Virus record (IMG/VR): IMGVR_UViG_3300047409_000361
Location: 1-50,516 of that record
Direction: 5' to 3' (one strand)
From: a virus
Length of the DNA stretch: 50,516 bases
A program made the translations under genes and the position numbers. Below are positions 8,202 to 17,013 of this stretch, piece after piece; the stretch's first letter is position 1, and each line of letters begins with the position of its first letter. The notes under the pieces were generated by a model. That model was given only the letters and a program-made list of their open reading frames with translations. It was not told the DNA's origin and did not search any database.

Positions 8202-8521
8202 GGCAGGTGCCGATCTGGTCGTCGTCTATTGATGTTCCCGATCGCAGTGACCTGAGACTGGGCCCGTCGCTTCCTTCGGGCCCCCGTGCGCTTCATCGAA
8301 GCGACAGTCATCGGATCTTTCGCCCACTTGGGACCACCCCCACGAGCCACCTCGCCAATCACCTTCGAGTCTTCAGTGGCACCGTGTCGCCACTGTCCAT
8401 AGTTCACCCTGAGTCGGTCCGACATCGTGTCCGTCGCCTTGGGTAGTCCGAAGGGCAGTTTCCTGGCCAGCTTGGTGTAGGACTTGGAGACCGTGTGCTC
8501 GACCCCAAACGCGCTGATCAT
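8198..8521 (-). CDS. Tagged basic protein (SAFGVEH motif), 107 aa
   Basis: The N-terminus reads MISAFGVEHTVSKS, a member of the recurring SAFGV(D/E)H...SK tag family; here the residues between H and SK are shortened. The rest is very basic (KLARKLPFG, ARRKRRAQSQ, NINRRRPDRHLP) with no visible membrane segment. It overlaps both neighbours as ATGA. The strong positive charge suggests contact with nucleic acid or an acidic scaffold. It lies directly after another tagged gene, downstream of the tape measure, so the family is not limited to the head module. Confidence 0.7.
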   Translation of the reverse strand: MISAFGVEHTVSKSYTKLARKLPFGLPKATDTMSDRLRVNYGQWRHGATEDSKVIGEVARGGGPKWAKDPMTVASMKRTGARRKRRAQSQVTAIGNINRRRPDRHLP

Positions 8522-8790
8522 GGCTGCTTCCTGTCGAAGAGTGGACCCAACGCCTTCTCCATGGCGTCATGGATGGCGTTCTCCAGACGGATCGCTTCCT
8601 TCTCGTTCATGTCGAAGTCCCGAGGCAGGTCCACACCCACGGTGACCTGACGAGAGCCGATCTTGGTGTGGTACATCGAGCCGGGTGTCTTGCAGTTGCT
8701 CCCGGTGGTGGCGAACCTGCCCCGCATGTCCCTCTTGTACTCATGGGACTTGGAGACCTCGCCGTGCTCGATGCCCCAGGCGCTGGTCAT
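8518..8790 (-). CDS. Tagged protein (SAWGIEHGEVSK motif), 90 aa
   Basis: The start at 8790 lies in an ATGA overlap with the tape measure stop, and the protein begins MTSAWGIEHGEVSKS. Trp replaces the Phe usual in the family. After the tag comes YKRDMRGRFATTG, similar to the GRF segments in MuF and in the 1320-aa protein (GYDGRFGTK, DPATGRFMV). The C-terminal 40 residues form a likely amphipathic helix (EKEAIRLENAIHDAMEKAL). No enzyme motif is visible. Confidence 0.72.
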   Translation of the reverse strand: MTSAWGIEHGEVSKSHEYKRDMRGRFATTGSNCKTPGSMYHTKIGSRQVTVGVDLPRDFDMNEKEAIRLENAIHDAMEKALGPLFDRKQP

Positions 8791-11700
8791 GCCGCTGATC
8801 CTGTCAGGGAGGGCCGGGACAGGGCCATCACGCGCTGCCTGGACTTGAGCTGGTTCAGCAGCTCGTGCGGGTTGTTGGCCGAGACCGTGATCGGACCGGA
8901 GAAGTTGGTGGAGTGGTCGACCTTGGTGTTGTAGACGTACACACCCCCGCCCATGGGTGTGCTGTGCAGCCCAATCCGGCGCGAGTCGGCCCCCATCAGC
9001 TGGGACATGAAGTCGGCCCCGTGGGCGTTCAGCGGGATCACCGCCTCCGGTCCCCGCTCGCCCACCACCAGCCGCTGAGCGCCCTTCACGATCGCTCCCT
9101 GGGCCGCGTACTTGTCGTAGACATCCTCGGCCTGGGTGACCCGGATCGGCTGCGGAGGTGGCTTGTGCCGCTCGTACTTCATCTCGAAGGCCCTCGCGGC
9201 CTCCTCCACCGAGCGAGCGTTGGCCAGCGCCATCCCGGCTGCACCCTCCGGGCTGGTGCCCCTGCCGGCCAGCTGCTGCCGGAGCGCGTTGATCTCGGTG
9301 GTGACCGAGGGCGCGTGCCCGTGCAGGTAGGGGGTCAGCTTGCTGCCCGGAGTCCATTGCACCAGGCCGTAGCCGCCATTCCCAGATGCGCCCGGGCTGG
9401 TCGAGCGTCCACCACCCTGGATGAGGAGCGGGTCGAAGGTGCTGTTCTCCGACATCATGTTGCCCATGATCCCGGCGGCTTGGATCTTGCTGAACCCGGC
9501 TCCGAGCAGGGCGGTCCAGACACCGTGGGCGTTGGCTCCGTACTTCGTGTGCGGGTCCAGGTTGTGCGTGGCGTCGCCCAGCGGAGTGCCGACCTCTGCC
9601 TCCGCGACCCCGTACTTCTTGTCGAGATGCTTCCAGGCCTTCCGCCCGAACCGGTTCAGCACCTTCGAGATGTCTCCGGGGTTCAACGGGTGCGCTCCGG
9701 TCATGTGCCAGGCCGAGTGCTCCGCCTTGTTGTAGATCGGCTGGAAGACATCCCAGAACTTCACCTGGGGCTTGCGTCCGCCGCTGCTGGTGCCGGCGGC
9801 AGCGGTGTCACCCAGGTTGATCTTGCCGCCCCGGATCTCGAAGTGCAGGTGCGAGGTGGGCGGGTTGCCGGTGTTGCCGTAGTCGCCGACGTAGCCGATC
9901 ACCTCGCCGGCCTGCACCTGCTTCCCGGCCAGGTTGGTCTTCACCTTGCTCATGTGCGCGTACAGCTCGCTCTGGTTCGCCTGCTCGATCACCTGGCCGC
10001 GACCGTAGGAGGTGTCCGCGTGGTAGTCGAAGGGCCTCGCGATACCGGCCTTCCAGGCGTGGATCGGGGCACCGTAGTCGGTACGACCGGGGTAGTTCAG
10101 GTCGCCGGCCCAGGTCGCGAACGAGTAGCCGGTGGTGTGCTGCTTGACCGAGGTGGCGTTCGTCAGCGGTAGCACGCCGCCGAGGAAGTACCCGCCGTGC
10201 CGGGCCTTGTGGTTCATCTGGTCGATGGTCTCCTTGCCCACCGCACGCGCCCACTCCGGACGCATGATCGCCTCGCCACCGGAGAGCTCGGCGTGCACCG
10301 TGTCCCGGCCCGGGGTCCAGCCCGGGATGATCCCGCCCTCTGCCCGTGTCGGAGTAGCGCCATGTGGGTCGTCCTGCAGACCGCCGTGCCCGCCTCCGCG
10401 AGTACCGGGAGCTCCTTGTGGGTTTCCCTGGAGAGCCAGGTAGCGACCCAGCCCCTTCGGGATCTTGTACTCGAACCCGTAGATGCTGGCCAGCTCCTGC
10501 ATGTGCGCGACCGCGATCGGGTTGGTGTCCGAGCGCAGGGTGTTCAGCGACTTCTTGACCTCGATCGCCTGCTGTTTGGCGTGCCCGGTCAGGGTGCTGA
10601 TCGACTTGTCCAGGATGTCGGTCAGGTTCCCGCTGATCTCGAGACCGGCGTCGGCGATGTCCTCCGCAGCACGCTGCATCGAGGTGTTGTAGGTGATCTG
10701 CATGTGGTCCATGGCCACGCCCTGGTCGTGGTCGGCCTGGGCCATCTGGATGTTGAACTCCTTCTGCTGCCGCTCCAGGCCGCGGAAGAAGTCGTCGTGA
10801 CCGATCTTCATCTGCCGCTCGTGGTCGTCCTGCGAGCGCTTCTCGTTGAGCCGGAAGTTCCTTCGGGTCTCCTCCCAGTCCAGGCTGGACGGGTCGGTGA
10901 CCAAGGCCTTGGCTGCCTTCACCCGCTCGGTGCCGGCCACCTTGTTGAACCGGGCCACCAGCTGCGGAGTCATCTCCGCGACCAGCCGTGCCGCCTCCTG
11001 GGCCTGGGCCGGGTCGGTCAGCTTCAGGGTCTGGATGGCCTGGTTGCTGAGCCCCTCCTCGCGCAGCTTCTTCAGGTTCGCCTCCTGCTCCTGCATCCGC
11101 TTCAGCTGGTCGGTGGCATTGGCGATCAGCCAGCTGGCCGAGGAGGTGCGCTGCTCCTGCACCCGGCTGTAGATGTCATAGACGCTGGTGGCCATCTGCT
11201 TGGCCTGCTGCATGATCTGGTGGTTGAAGTCGGCCTCCGCCCGGCTCCGCTGCAGGTTGTACTCGAAGTTGGCCCGGCGGACACCGCGGTTGTAGTCCTG
11301 GACGGCGTAGGCGCGCTGCCGGTTGAAGGAGGCCTCGGCACGGCTCCGCTGGAGCGCGTAGGCCTGCTCCTGCCACATCCGCTGCTGGTGGTAGTCGTCC
11401 TGGGCGCGCTTGCGCTGGATCTCGTACTGGTGCTGCATCAGCAGCATCTGCTTGAAGTAGTTCTCCTGGTCGGTCAGCTGCTGCGCCATGTTGTTCTTGG
11501 CGTCCTGCTGAGCCTGGTACTGCTCGTCGGTGACCGGTTTGATCGACTCGATGGCCTGGAACTGCTGGACCTGGGCCTGGAAGCCCTGGGCCCGGGTCAT
11601 GGTCGGCATCTTCAGGGCCAGGTCCTGCTGGGCCTGTCCGGAGATCATCCCGGCCAGGATGTAGTTCGGGTCCGAGGGATCGCCGAAGGTGGACTGGACC

Positions 11701-14700
11701 TTGCCCATCGCCTTGGTGATCTCCGGTGCGGACATCCCCGCGAGACGCATCGTGTTGAGCATCTCGTTGATGGCCTTGACGTTCTGTCCGACGTTCTGGG
11801 CCTCGGAGCCGAGAGCGGACCTGACCGCCTTGCTGTCCTCGAACATCTGCCCCGCTGGGCCCTGCTCACGGACTCGCCTCTGCAGGGTGCCGGAGGTCTT
11901 GTACAGACCTTCGCCCTTGGTGTCGAGCGTCTTCTGGAGCCGTCTGGTCAGGTCGTCCCCGGTGAGCCCCGCCGGGACGTTGAACTTGCCCCGCAGACCA
12001 GCTGCCTCCTCGTCCGAGGAGTTCTCGATCAGGTACCGGAGCTTCTCGGCCTCGCTCTTGCCCGCGAACGACTCCGAGGTCTCGAGCCCCTTCGCCTCCA
12101 TCGCCTTGACGCCGGCTTCGGTGACGTTGCCGGTCTCGTAGTAGCTCCGCTGGTGGATGTCCGCCAGACCCTGACCGAGGTCGACGCCGTAGGTCTTGTT
12201 CAGCTCGTTGAGAAGGTCCTTGTCGATGCCGGTAGGAGCCAGCGCTACCTGGGTGGCCATCCCGGCCACGCCCCGGGCCTGCTCCCGGTACGCGCCGGTC
12301 GCTCCGCCCTTGAGCATGGCCTGGCGGATCCGCGACGTGGCGATGTCCCCGACCATGCCGATGTTCTTGCCGGTGTCCTTCCCGGCCCGGATGTTGGCGT
12401 AGTAGCCACCGAGGTTGGTCGAGGTCACGGTCCCCATCTGGAGCTGGGACATCATGATCGCGGCTTGATCAGGGCCGTAGCGGTTGATGAAGTCGTCCCT
12501 GACCTGGCCTATGGCCTCGGGCTTGTGCTTGATCGAGTCCCATCTGGTGGAGGTCAGGGCCAGCGCCTGGTCCGAGTCCATGTCCTTCAGAGAGGGCTCG
12601 TTCAGCTTGTACTCCGGAGCCGTGGCCGCAGCGACGGTCAGCGGGTTCATCGCGAGGGCCTGAGCCCTGGTCTGCGGAGCGCCCCGAGCCTCCGCGACGA
12701 TCGCCGCGCTGCTGGTGTTCGGAGTGACCCCGGCGGTCTGCTGGTAGGTAGCCCCGAACCCGGAGTAGTTCTGGACGTTCTTGGACTCGTCCCCGAAGAT
12801 CTTGTTGCCCAGACCCTTGACCAACGGGATCAGCATCGGCAGCATCATCGCGCCCATGATCGTGGCGCTCACGCCACCACCCAGGGCTCCGATCAGACCG
12901 GCACCAGCCTTGACCGTTGTCTGGAGAGCGAACCTGCCGGCGGCGAGAGAGGCTTCGGCGAAGTTCCTCGCGAGGGCAACGGACTCCTCCCGTAGTGCCT
13001 CCATGGTGCCGACGACCTTCTTGACCTCCGTCGTCTCCAGCTCGGAGTCAGCCTTCTCCTTGGCAGCAGAGGAGACGAGCGCCGCCTCGTTCGCTACCAA
13101 CGTCTTGACGTGCGCCTGCAGCGCAGCGATGTCGGCCTCGAGGGACTTGACGTGTTGCGCAGTCTCCGGGCTCGTGTCACCCATCTTCTGGGCCCCGGCG
13201 TAGGCGAAGTGGGAGATCTGTTTGCTGGCCAACGTCGCGCGCGCCGCGTTGGTCTCAGTCATGGCCTGCTGGACTTCGGGGCCCCTGCCGCCGAAGTAGC
13301 GCTGCAGGAACTTGGTCCGGCCCTCGTCGGTCACACCGGGATAGCGCAGTGCCTCGAACTGCTGCCTCCACATGCTGCTGCCGAACTGGATCGCCCTGCC
13401 GCCGAAGCGAGATGCCTGGCTGGCCTCACCGCCAGGTCCGGAGGTCATCCAGGGCATGCCACCGATCCACTGCCCGGCGGTCCTCATCGAGGCACCTGCT
13501 GCCTGGCCACGGTTGTAGAAGAACCGAGAGCCCCAGGAGCCCTTCTCCGCGATCTGAGCACCCTGTGCACCCAGGTAGGCACCCTCACCGCCGGCGGCGA
13601 TGAACTGTCCGGTGGCTCGACCGCCGATCATCTGCGGGGTCATCGCGGCCCCGCCCTTGAGCCCCTCCCGGAGGCCGTACACCGGAGAGCTCCTCCAGAC
13701 CGCAGCGGCGGCAGCCACCTTGATCGTCGCCGCGGCCAGCAGCAGCATCGCTCCGGCAACAGCGGTGATCACGCCCACGGACCCGGTGAGCAGGGAGAAG
13801 AACTTGCCCAGTGGCCCCGACATCAGAGTCTGGAAGCCGCTGGCCAGCTTCTCGATGACGTTCAGTGTCTTCTCCACCGGTGGCCCGAACATCGAGCCCA
13901 CAGCCTCTGCCGTCTGCTGCATGTCCTGGCGCATCTTCGCCATGGTGATGCTCATGTTCTCCGCAGCATCCGCACCCTTGCTGGTGGAATCCGAGCCGTA
14001 GCCGATCTGGGCCTCACGGACCGCGTTCAAGGCCCCACCGGAGGCCTGCACGGTTCCGGTGATGGCCTTGCTCATCCGGATCCCGTCCAGGCCGAACCGG
14101 TTCAGCTCCATCGCGGCCTTGGGCCCGAGCCTGGCGATCTGGTCGAAGAAGCGAGCGACCTGCTCCTGGCCACCCATCTCCTTGAACTGGCTGACCGTGA
14201 CGCCCAGCAGGTTGGCGTACTTGTGCAGGTCCGGGGAGCCGGTCTGGACGGCCTGCAGGATGTCCTGGCTGATCTTGCCGAAGGCCGAGCCGGCTGCGAT
14301 CCCGTCCTGACCAGCCTTGGAGAACATGTTCGCGAAGCCGGTGACCTGGGTCTGGGACATCCCCATCGCACGACCCATCGGGGCCAGCTGGGCGGAGAAG
14401 TCGGCCAGGGCGGTGGCGCTGGTGTTGCTCTTCGCCGCCAGGTAGGTCAGCTGGTCCGCGTAGTTCCGGGTCTGGGACTGCGGGGTGCCCATGATCTTCT
14501 GCAGGTTCAGCAGGCTGTTGGCCAGGCCGGTGGAGGACTCACCGGTGGCGTGGCTCATGTCCGCGAAGACATCGGCCAGGCCCTTGATGCTCTTGGTGCT
14601 GTCGGACAGCTTCGCGATCTGCTGGGTCAGCGCAGCAGCCTCTTGAGTGGTGAACCCGAACTGGCTCCGGAGCTCCTTCACCGAGGCGGTGTAGGTCTTC

Positions 14701-15002
14701 ATCACCTTGACCTCGGCATCGCGGGTCCTGGTGGTGATGGCTGCCTGGGCGCTCAGCCGAGACATCTGCTTCTCGTAGCTGGCCCAGGCCGCAGTGGCTC
14801 CGGTGATCACCGCGACATCGGCAGCGGTGATGCCGAGCATCTTGCGCCCGGCGGACTTGGAGAGCGCGTTGATCTTCGCACCCAGCGAGTCAACGGACTT
14901 CCCCAGCTTGTCGGTCGACATCGACGACTGCTGCATCGCCTGGTCGTACTGGCTGTTGTCCGATGTCAGTACGACATTGGCCTCGACCGGCTGGGAGCTC
15001 AC
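8787..15002 (-). CDS. Tape measure protein with M23-like peptidase and tail lysozyme domains
   Basis: The GTG start yields 2071 aa, the longest gene here, as expected for a protein that sets tail length. Residues from about 80 to 330 look like the conserved TMP core. Hydrophobic segments lie near FFSLLTGSVGVITAVAG and GLIGALGGGVSATIMGAMM. Two aromatic/Arg/Gln-rich coiled coils occur near residues 1180-1270 and 1390-1450. An M23-type peptidase domain spans about 1640-1730, with H1718-L-H1720-F-E1722 matching the second metal motif; the first metal motif is atypical. A phage tail lysozyme-like domain follows, with candidate catalytic E1852 in NMMSENSTFDP and a conserved GYGLVQWTPG. Both should open peptidoglycan during DNA entry. 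It follows the frameshifted chaperones, the canonical order. Confidence 0.93.
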   Translation of the reverse strand: MSSQPVEANVVLTSDNSQYDQAMQQSSMSTDKLGKSVDSLGAKINALSKSAGRKMLGITAADVAVITGATAAWASYEKQMSRLSAQAAITTRTRDAEVKVMKTYTASVKELRSQFGFTTQEAAALTQQIAKLSDSTKSIKGLADVFADMSHATGESSTGLANSLLNLQKIMGTPQSQTRNYADQLTYLAAKSNTSATALADFSAQLAPMGRAMGMSQTQVTGFANMFSKAGQDGIAAGSAFGKISQDILQAVQTGSPDLHKYANLLGVTVSQFKEMGGQEQVARFFDQIARLGPKAAMELNRFGLDGIRMSKAITGTVQASGGALNAVREAQIGYGSDSTSKGADAAENMSITMAKMRQDMQQTAEAVGSMFGPPVEKTLNVIEKLASGFQTLMSGPLGKFFSLLTGSVGVITAVAGAMLLLAAATIKVAAAAAVWRSSPVYGLREGLKGGAAMTPQMIGGRATGQFIAAGGEGAYLGAQGAQIAEKGSWGSRFFYNRGQAAGASMRTAGQWIGGMPWMTSGPGGEASQASRFGGRAIQFGSSMWRQQFEALRYPGVTDEGRTKFLQRYFGGRGPEVQQAMTETNAARATLASKQISHFAYAGAQKMGDTSPETAQHVKSLEADIAALQAHVKTLVANEAALVSSAAKEKADSELETTEVKKVVGTMEALREESVALARNFAEASLAAGRFALQTTVKAGAGLIGALGGGVSATIMGAMMLPMLIPLVKGLGNKIFGDESKNVQNYSGFGATYQQTAGVTPNTSSAAIVAEARGAPQTRAQALAMNPLTVAAATAPEYKLNEPSLKDMDSDQALALTSTRWDSIKHKPEAIGQVRDDFINRYGPDQAAIMMSQLQMGTVTSTNLGGYYANIRAGKDTGKNIGMVGDIATSRIRQAMLKGGATGAYREQARGVAGMATQVALAPTGIDKDLLNELNKTYGVDLGQGLADIHQRSYYETGNVTEAGVKAMEAKGLETSESFAGKSEAEKLRYLIENSSDEEAAGLRGKFNVPAGLTGDDLTRRLQKTLDTKGEGLYKTSGTLQRRVREQGPAGQMFEDSKAVRSALGSEAQNVGQNVKAINEMLNTMRLAGMSAPEITKAMGKVQSTFGDPSDPNYILAGMISGQAQQDLALKMPTMTRAQGFQAQVQQFQAIESIKPVTDEQYQAQQDAKNNMAQQLTDQENYFKQMLLMQHQYEIQRKRAQDDYHQQRMWQEQAYALQRSRAEASFNRQRAYAVQDYNRGVRRANFEYNLQRSRAEADFNHQIMQQAKQMATSVYDIYSRVQEQRTSSASWLIANATDQLKRMQEQEANLKKLREEGLSNQAIQTLKLTDPAQAQEAARLVAEMTPQLVARFNKVAGTERVKAAKALVTDPSSLDWEETRRNFRLNEKRSQDDHERQMKIGHDDFFRGLERQQKEFNIQMAQADHDQGVAMDHMQITYNTSMQRAAEDIADAGLEISGNLTDILDKSISTLTGHAKQQAIEVKKSLNTLRSDTNPIAVAHMQELASIYGFEYKIPKGLGRYLALQGNPQGAPGTRGGGHGGLQDDPHGATPTRAEGGIIPGWTPGRDTVHAELSGGEAIMRPEWARAVGKETIDQMNHKARHGGYFLGGVLPLTNATSVKQHTTGYSFATWAGDLNYPGRTDYGAPIHAWKAGIARPFDYHADTSYGRGQVIEQANQSELYAHMSKVKTNLAGKQVQAGEVIGYVGDYGNTGNPPTSHLHFEIRGGKINLGDTAAAGTSSGGRKPQVKFWDVFQPIYNKAEHSAWHMTGAHPLNPGDISKVLNRFGRKAWKHLDKKYGVAEAEVGTPLGDATHNLDPHTKYGANAHGVWTALLGAGFSKIQAAGIMGNMMSENSTFDPLLIQGGGRSTSPGASGNGGYGLVQWTPGSKLTPYLHGHAPSVTTEINALRQQLAGRGTSPEGAAGMALANARSVEEAARAFEMKYERHKPPPQPIRVTQAEDVYDKYAAQGAIVKGAQRLVVGERGPEAVIPLNAHGADFMSQLMGADSRRIGLHSTPMGGGVYVYNTKVDHSTNFSGPITVSANNPHELLNQLKSRQRVMALSRPSLTGSAA

Positions 15003-15011
15003 ATCCTCGTC

Positions 15012-15799
15012 CTAATCCATCGACAGCCCACGACGCTTCGCGGCCTTCAGGGCCATCTGCGCGGTCAGCTGGGGCGTGGTTGGGATCAGTTTGACATTGG
15101 TCCCCGGCAGGGACGACCCCTGCGTGTCTCCGAAGACCGCCTTCTGGTAGCAGCCCTGGCAGAACTCATCGACCGGAGTGAAGGCGTACTTGTTCTCCTT
15201 CCACTCCCAGCCGGCGGTCCCGCACATGCTGCACCGCTCGGAGTTCTCCAGCAGGTAGGCGATCAGCTTGGACCGGTCCTCGGCCTCCCACTCCAGGTAC
15301 TCCGAGTGTGGGATCCCGTGCTCGGAGCAGTAGGACATCTCCAGGAAGAAGTTGCGATCCTTCCTCAGTCGTTTTCTGTGAAAGGGATGTCGAGCCCCCG
15401 GTTGTTCAGCTCCACCGCCTGCCGGAACAGCACCATCACGTCGCCACGCGACCAGTCGTCTGAGTCCCAGAGCTTCTTGGCCTCGGTGGGGCTGATCTCC
15501 GGGTCGACCGAGCAGGCAGCGATCAGTGCCGGCGCGAAGGTGTCCATGTCGAACGATGATCCCTCCGCACGCTGGTCGGGCTTGGGTGGGTGCTTGGACA
15601 CCAGCCGGTCGTAGGCCCGCATCCCGATCGCCTGGTACTTCAGCGTCACCTCGTTCGTGCCGCCGTTGCCGTCCGAGAGGAAGAGGGAGAACTCGGTGGT
15701 CGACCGGGGCTTGTTGATCAGCTGGTCGATCGTGGCGCGCTTGTCCGACTCGGACTGCTTCTGACGTGCTTCGGCGGTCTTCGCTGCAGAGGTTGGCAT
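15012..15799 (-). CDS. Tail assembly chaperone, long product by -1 frameshift, with zinc ribbon
   Basis: The open frame at 15012-15380 has no convincing start of its own but continues the short chaperone through a -1 slip on the heptamer C-CCT-TTC (15386-15380). The fusion has 140 residues of the 144-residue short form plus 122 new residues, 262 aa in all. The extension holds CSMC and, about 20 residues later, CQGC, a likely four-Cys zinc ribbon. Siphoviruses generally make a short and a long chaperone by programmed frameshifting just upstream of the tape measure, exactly this position. The only internal ATG (15338) has a Shine-Dalgarno too close to work well. Confidence 0.75.
15365..15799 (-). 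CDS. Tail assembly chaperone, short product
   Basis: This 144-aa protein ends four codons after the slippery site. It begins with a charged Ala/Lys-rich helix (AAKTAEARQKQSESDK) and continues with a beta-hairpin (TEFSLFLSDGN...TNEVTLKYQAIG) and helices, typical of siphovirus G-type chaperones that hold the tape measure during tail assembly. It lies between the tail tube gene and the tape measure. An AGGAAG Shine-Dalgarno sits seven bases before the ATG, and a small stem-loop precedes it. Confidence 0.85.
   Translation of the reverse strand: MPTSAAKTAEARQKQSESDKRATIDQLINKPRSTTEFSLFLSDGNGGTNEVTLKYQAIGMRAYDRLVSKHPPKPDQRAEGSSFDMDTFAPALIAACSVDPEISPTEAKKLWDSDDWSRGDVMVLFRQAVELNNRGLDIPFTEND
15380..15386 (-). 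promoter_or_regulatory. Programmed -1 frameshift site CCCTTTC
   Basis: On the coding strand the heptamer fits XXXYYYZ in frame (C CCT TTC). A one-base backward slip re-pairs the P-site CCC and A-site TTT and joins the short chaperone (codons 139-140) to the frame ending at 15012. No obvious strong downstream pseudoknot is visible by eye. Confidence 0.72.
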
Positions 15800-15811
15800 C
15801 GGGTACTTCCT

Positions 15812-15832
15812 GATCGACGGCTGTAGTCGATC
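15812..15832 (-). other. Stem-loop in the chaperone leader
   Basis: A perfect 7-bp inverted repeat, GATCGAC/GTCGATC, with a 7-base loop lies between the tail tube stop (15847) and the chaperone start. It has no T-tract. It may lower chaperone expression relative to tail tube protein or protect the tail tube mRNA 3' end. Confidence 0.4.
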
Positions 15833-15846
15833 CGATGCTATCCCTG

Positions 15847-16335
15847 TTACGCGACGGTGTACGCCTCATTGGGCTCGATGTTGACCGAGCACGACGCGGT
15901 GAAGGTGAGCACCGTGTTGGAGCTCATGTTCGCCATCGTCCTCGAGGTGATCATCACCGTCCACACCTCCACGATGTCGCCCGCGATCGGCATGTTCGAC
16001 CCAGTACCTGGACGACCGAAGCGGGAGATGATGAAGGTGCCACGAGCGCCGCGGTACAGCGTCTTCCAAGCGATGTCACCGGTGAGGCCCACAGCGTCGT
16101 CACGGTAGAAGTCCGCGTCGAAGGTCGCTGCCGAGGTGCCGGCGGTGCTGGTCTCGAAGAGGCTGTCGAAGGCCGGAGTGGGCACCGTGTTGCCGCGCGC
16201 GGAGGCGTTGAGGCTGATGCAGTACCCGGTCAGGTCCACCGCGCCCGCGATCTGCGCGACGGTGGGCTTCTGGTCGGTGATCGCGGTAGGCGTGAACCCG
16301 ATCCAGGTGTTCTCATTCGGGATGATTCTGGCCAT
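15847..16335 (-). CDS. Major tail (tube) protein
   Basis: This 162-aa protein lies directly upstream of the frameshifted chaperones, the standard place for the tail tube subunit. Its sequence is beta-rich with balanced charge: MARIIPNENTWIGFTP, DLTGYCISLNASARGN, FIISRFGRPG, DIVEVWTVMITSR, VLTFTASCSVN. The ATFDADFYRD segment followed by a glycine-rich loop is typical of tube proteins that hexamerise. It should be one of the most abundant virion proteins. Confidence 0.8.
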   Translation of the reverse strand: MARIIPNENTWIGFTPTAITDQKPTVAQIAGAVDLTGYCISLNASARGNTVPTPAFDSLFETSTAGTSAATFDADFYRDDAVGLTGDIAWKTLYRGARGTFIISRFGRPGTGSNMPIAGDIVEVWTVMITSRTMANMSSNTVLTFTASCSVNIEPNEAYTVA

Positions 16336-16340
16336 CGTGG

Positions 16341-16541
16341 TCAGCCTTCCTTCGTGGTCTTCTTCTTCGTAGCCTCGACCTGCGTCTCGATCGGATGGTC
16401 AGCTACGTCTTGGGCTTCTTCGCTACTTCCATCATCTGCAAGCGTCCAGCCGAGCTCGGCGTAGGCCTCAGCTGCTTCCTCGCTCACGTAGGCCTCGTCA
16501 CCGGTCTCGCCGTGGACGATCTTGACTTCCTGCACTCCCAT
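16341..16541 (-). CDS. Small acidic protein between tail terminator and tail tube genes
   Basis: This 66-aa protein has an N-terminal beta-like MGVQEVKIVHGETGDEAYVS, an acidic middle (EEAAEAYAELGW, DDGSSEEAQDV) and a short basic end (KKKTTKEG). The EEAAEAYAELGW helix is reminiscent of short regulatory or decoration peptides carried next to tail genes. GATAGGGAC precedes the ATG as a plausible Shine-Dalgarno. Function unknown. Confidence 0.6.
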   Translation of the reverse strand: MGVQEVKIVHGETGDEAYVSEEAAEAYAELGWTLADDGSSEEAQDVADHPIETQVEATKKKTTKEG

Positions 16542-16545
16542 GTCC

Positions 16546-17013
16546 CTATCCCTTCGTGACCCAGACCTCGAACGAGTCTGCCTGTGTGAAGTAGTCCGGA
16601 TAGGCGGAGCCGATCCGGGTCGTGTTCCCGATGGTGATACAGGTGCACTTCTGGATGTACCACTCCCCGGTATTGGTGGTGACGAACTCCCTGTTGATGT
16701 TCGTCAGGTTCATCCTCATTCGATCCGCCAGCGCCTCCGTCTGCTTCCGGGAGATGCCGGCGTACATCACCGAGTAGGCCAACCGCCACTCGGACTGTGA
16801 GTCCCCCATGGCCCCCGAAGGGTTCTGTAGTGAGGCTGCTCCTGGAGAGAGCGAGAGCCATGGGGTGAACGTGGTGCCGGGTGCGTTCGGCTCTCCCTGC
16901 CAGCCGAACGCCACCGATGGCTGGGCGTTGTCGCCCACGGGGAAGCCCTCGGTCACCAGCTCGTCCAGAAGACGGTTGGTGATCGGTCCACGCGAGATGG
17001 AGCTAGGGGGCAT
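16546..17013 (-). CDS. Tail terminator protein
   Basis: The ATG at 17013 overlaps the upstream stop by 11 bases and gives 155 aa. Segments such as ITNRLLDELVTEGFPVGDN, WRLAYSVMYAGISRKQTEALAD and FEVWVTKG fit the small alpha/beta fold of siphovirus tail terminators, which cap the tube and bind the head connector. The assignment rests largely on gene order: adaptor, stopper, HK97 gp10-like, then this protein, then tail tube. Confidence 0.65.
   Translation of the reverse strand: MPPSSISRGPITNRLLDELVTEGFPVGDNAQPSVAFGWQGEPNAPGTTFTPWLSLSPGAASLQNPSGAMGDSQSEWRLAYSVMYAGISRKQTEALADRMRMNLTNINREFVTTNTGEWYIQKCTCITIGNTTRIGSAYPDYFTQADSFEVWVTKG

Noticed and set aside
15012-15338. A separate gene starting at the ATG at 15338 after the chaperone.
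   Set aside because: The GGAG before it is only one base from the ATG, and a canonical in-frame slippery heptamer joins the frame to the chaperone.
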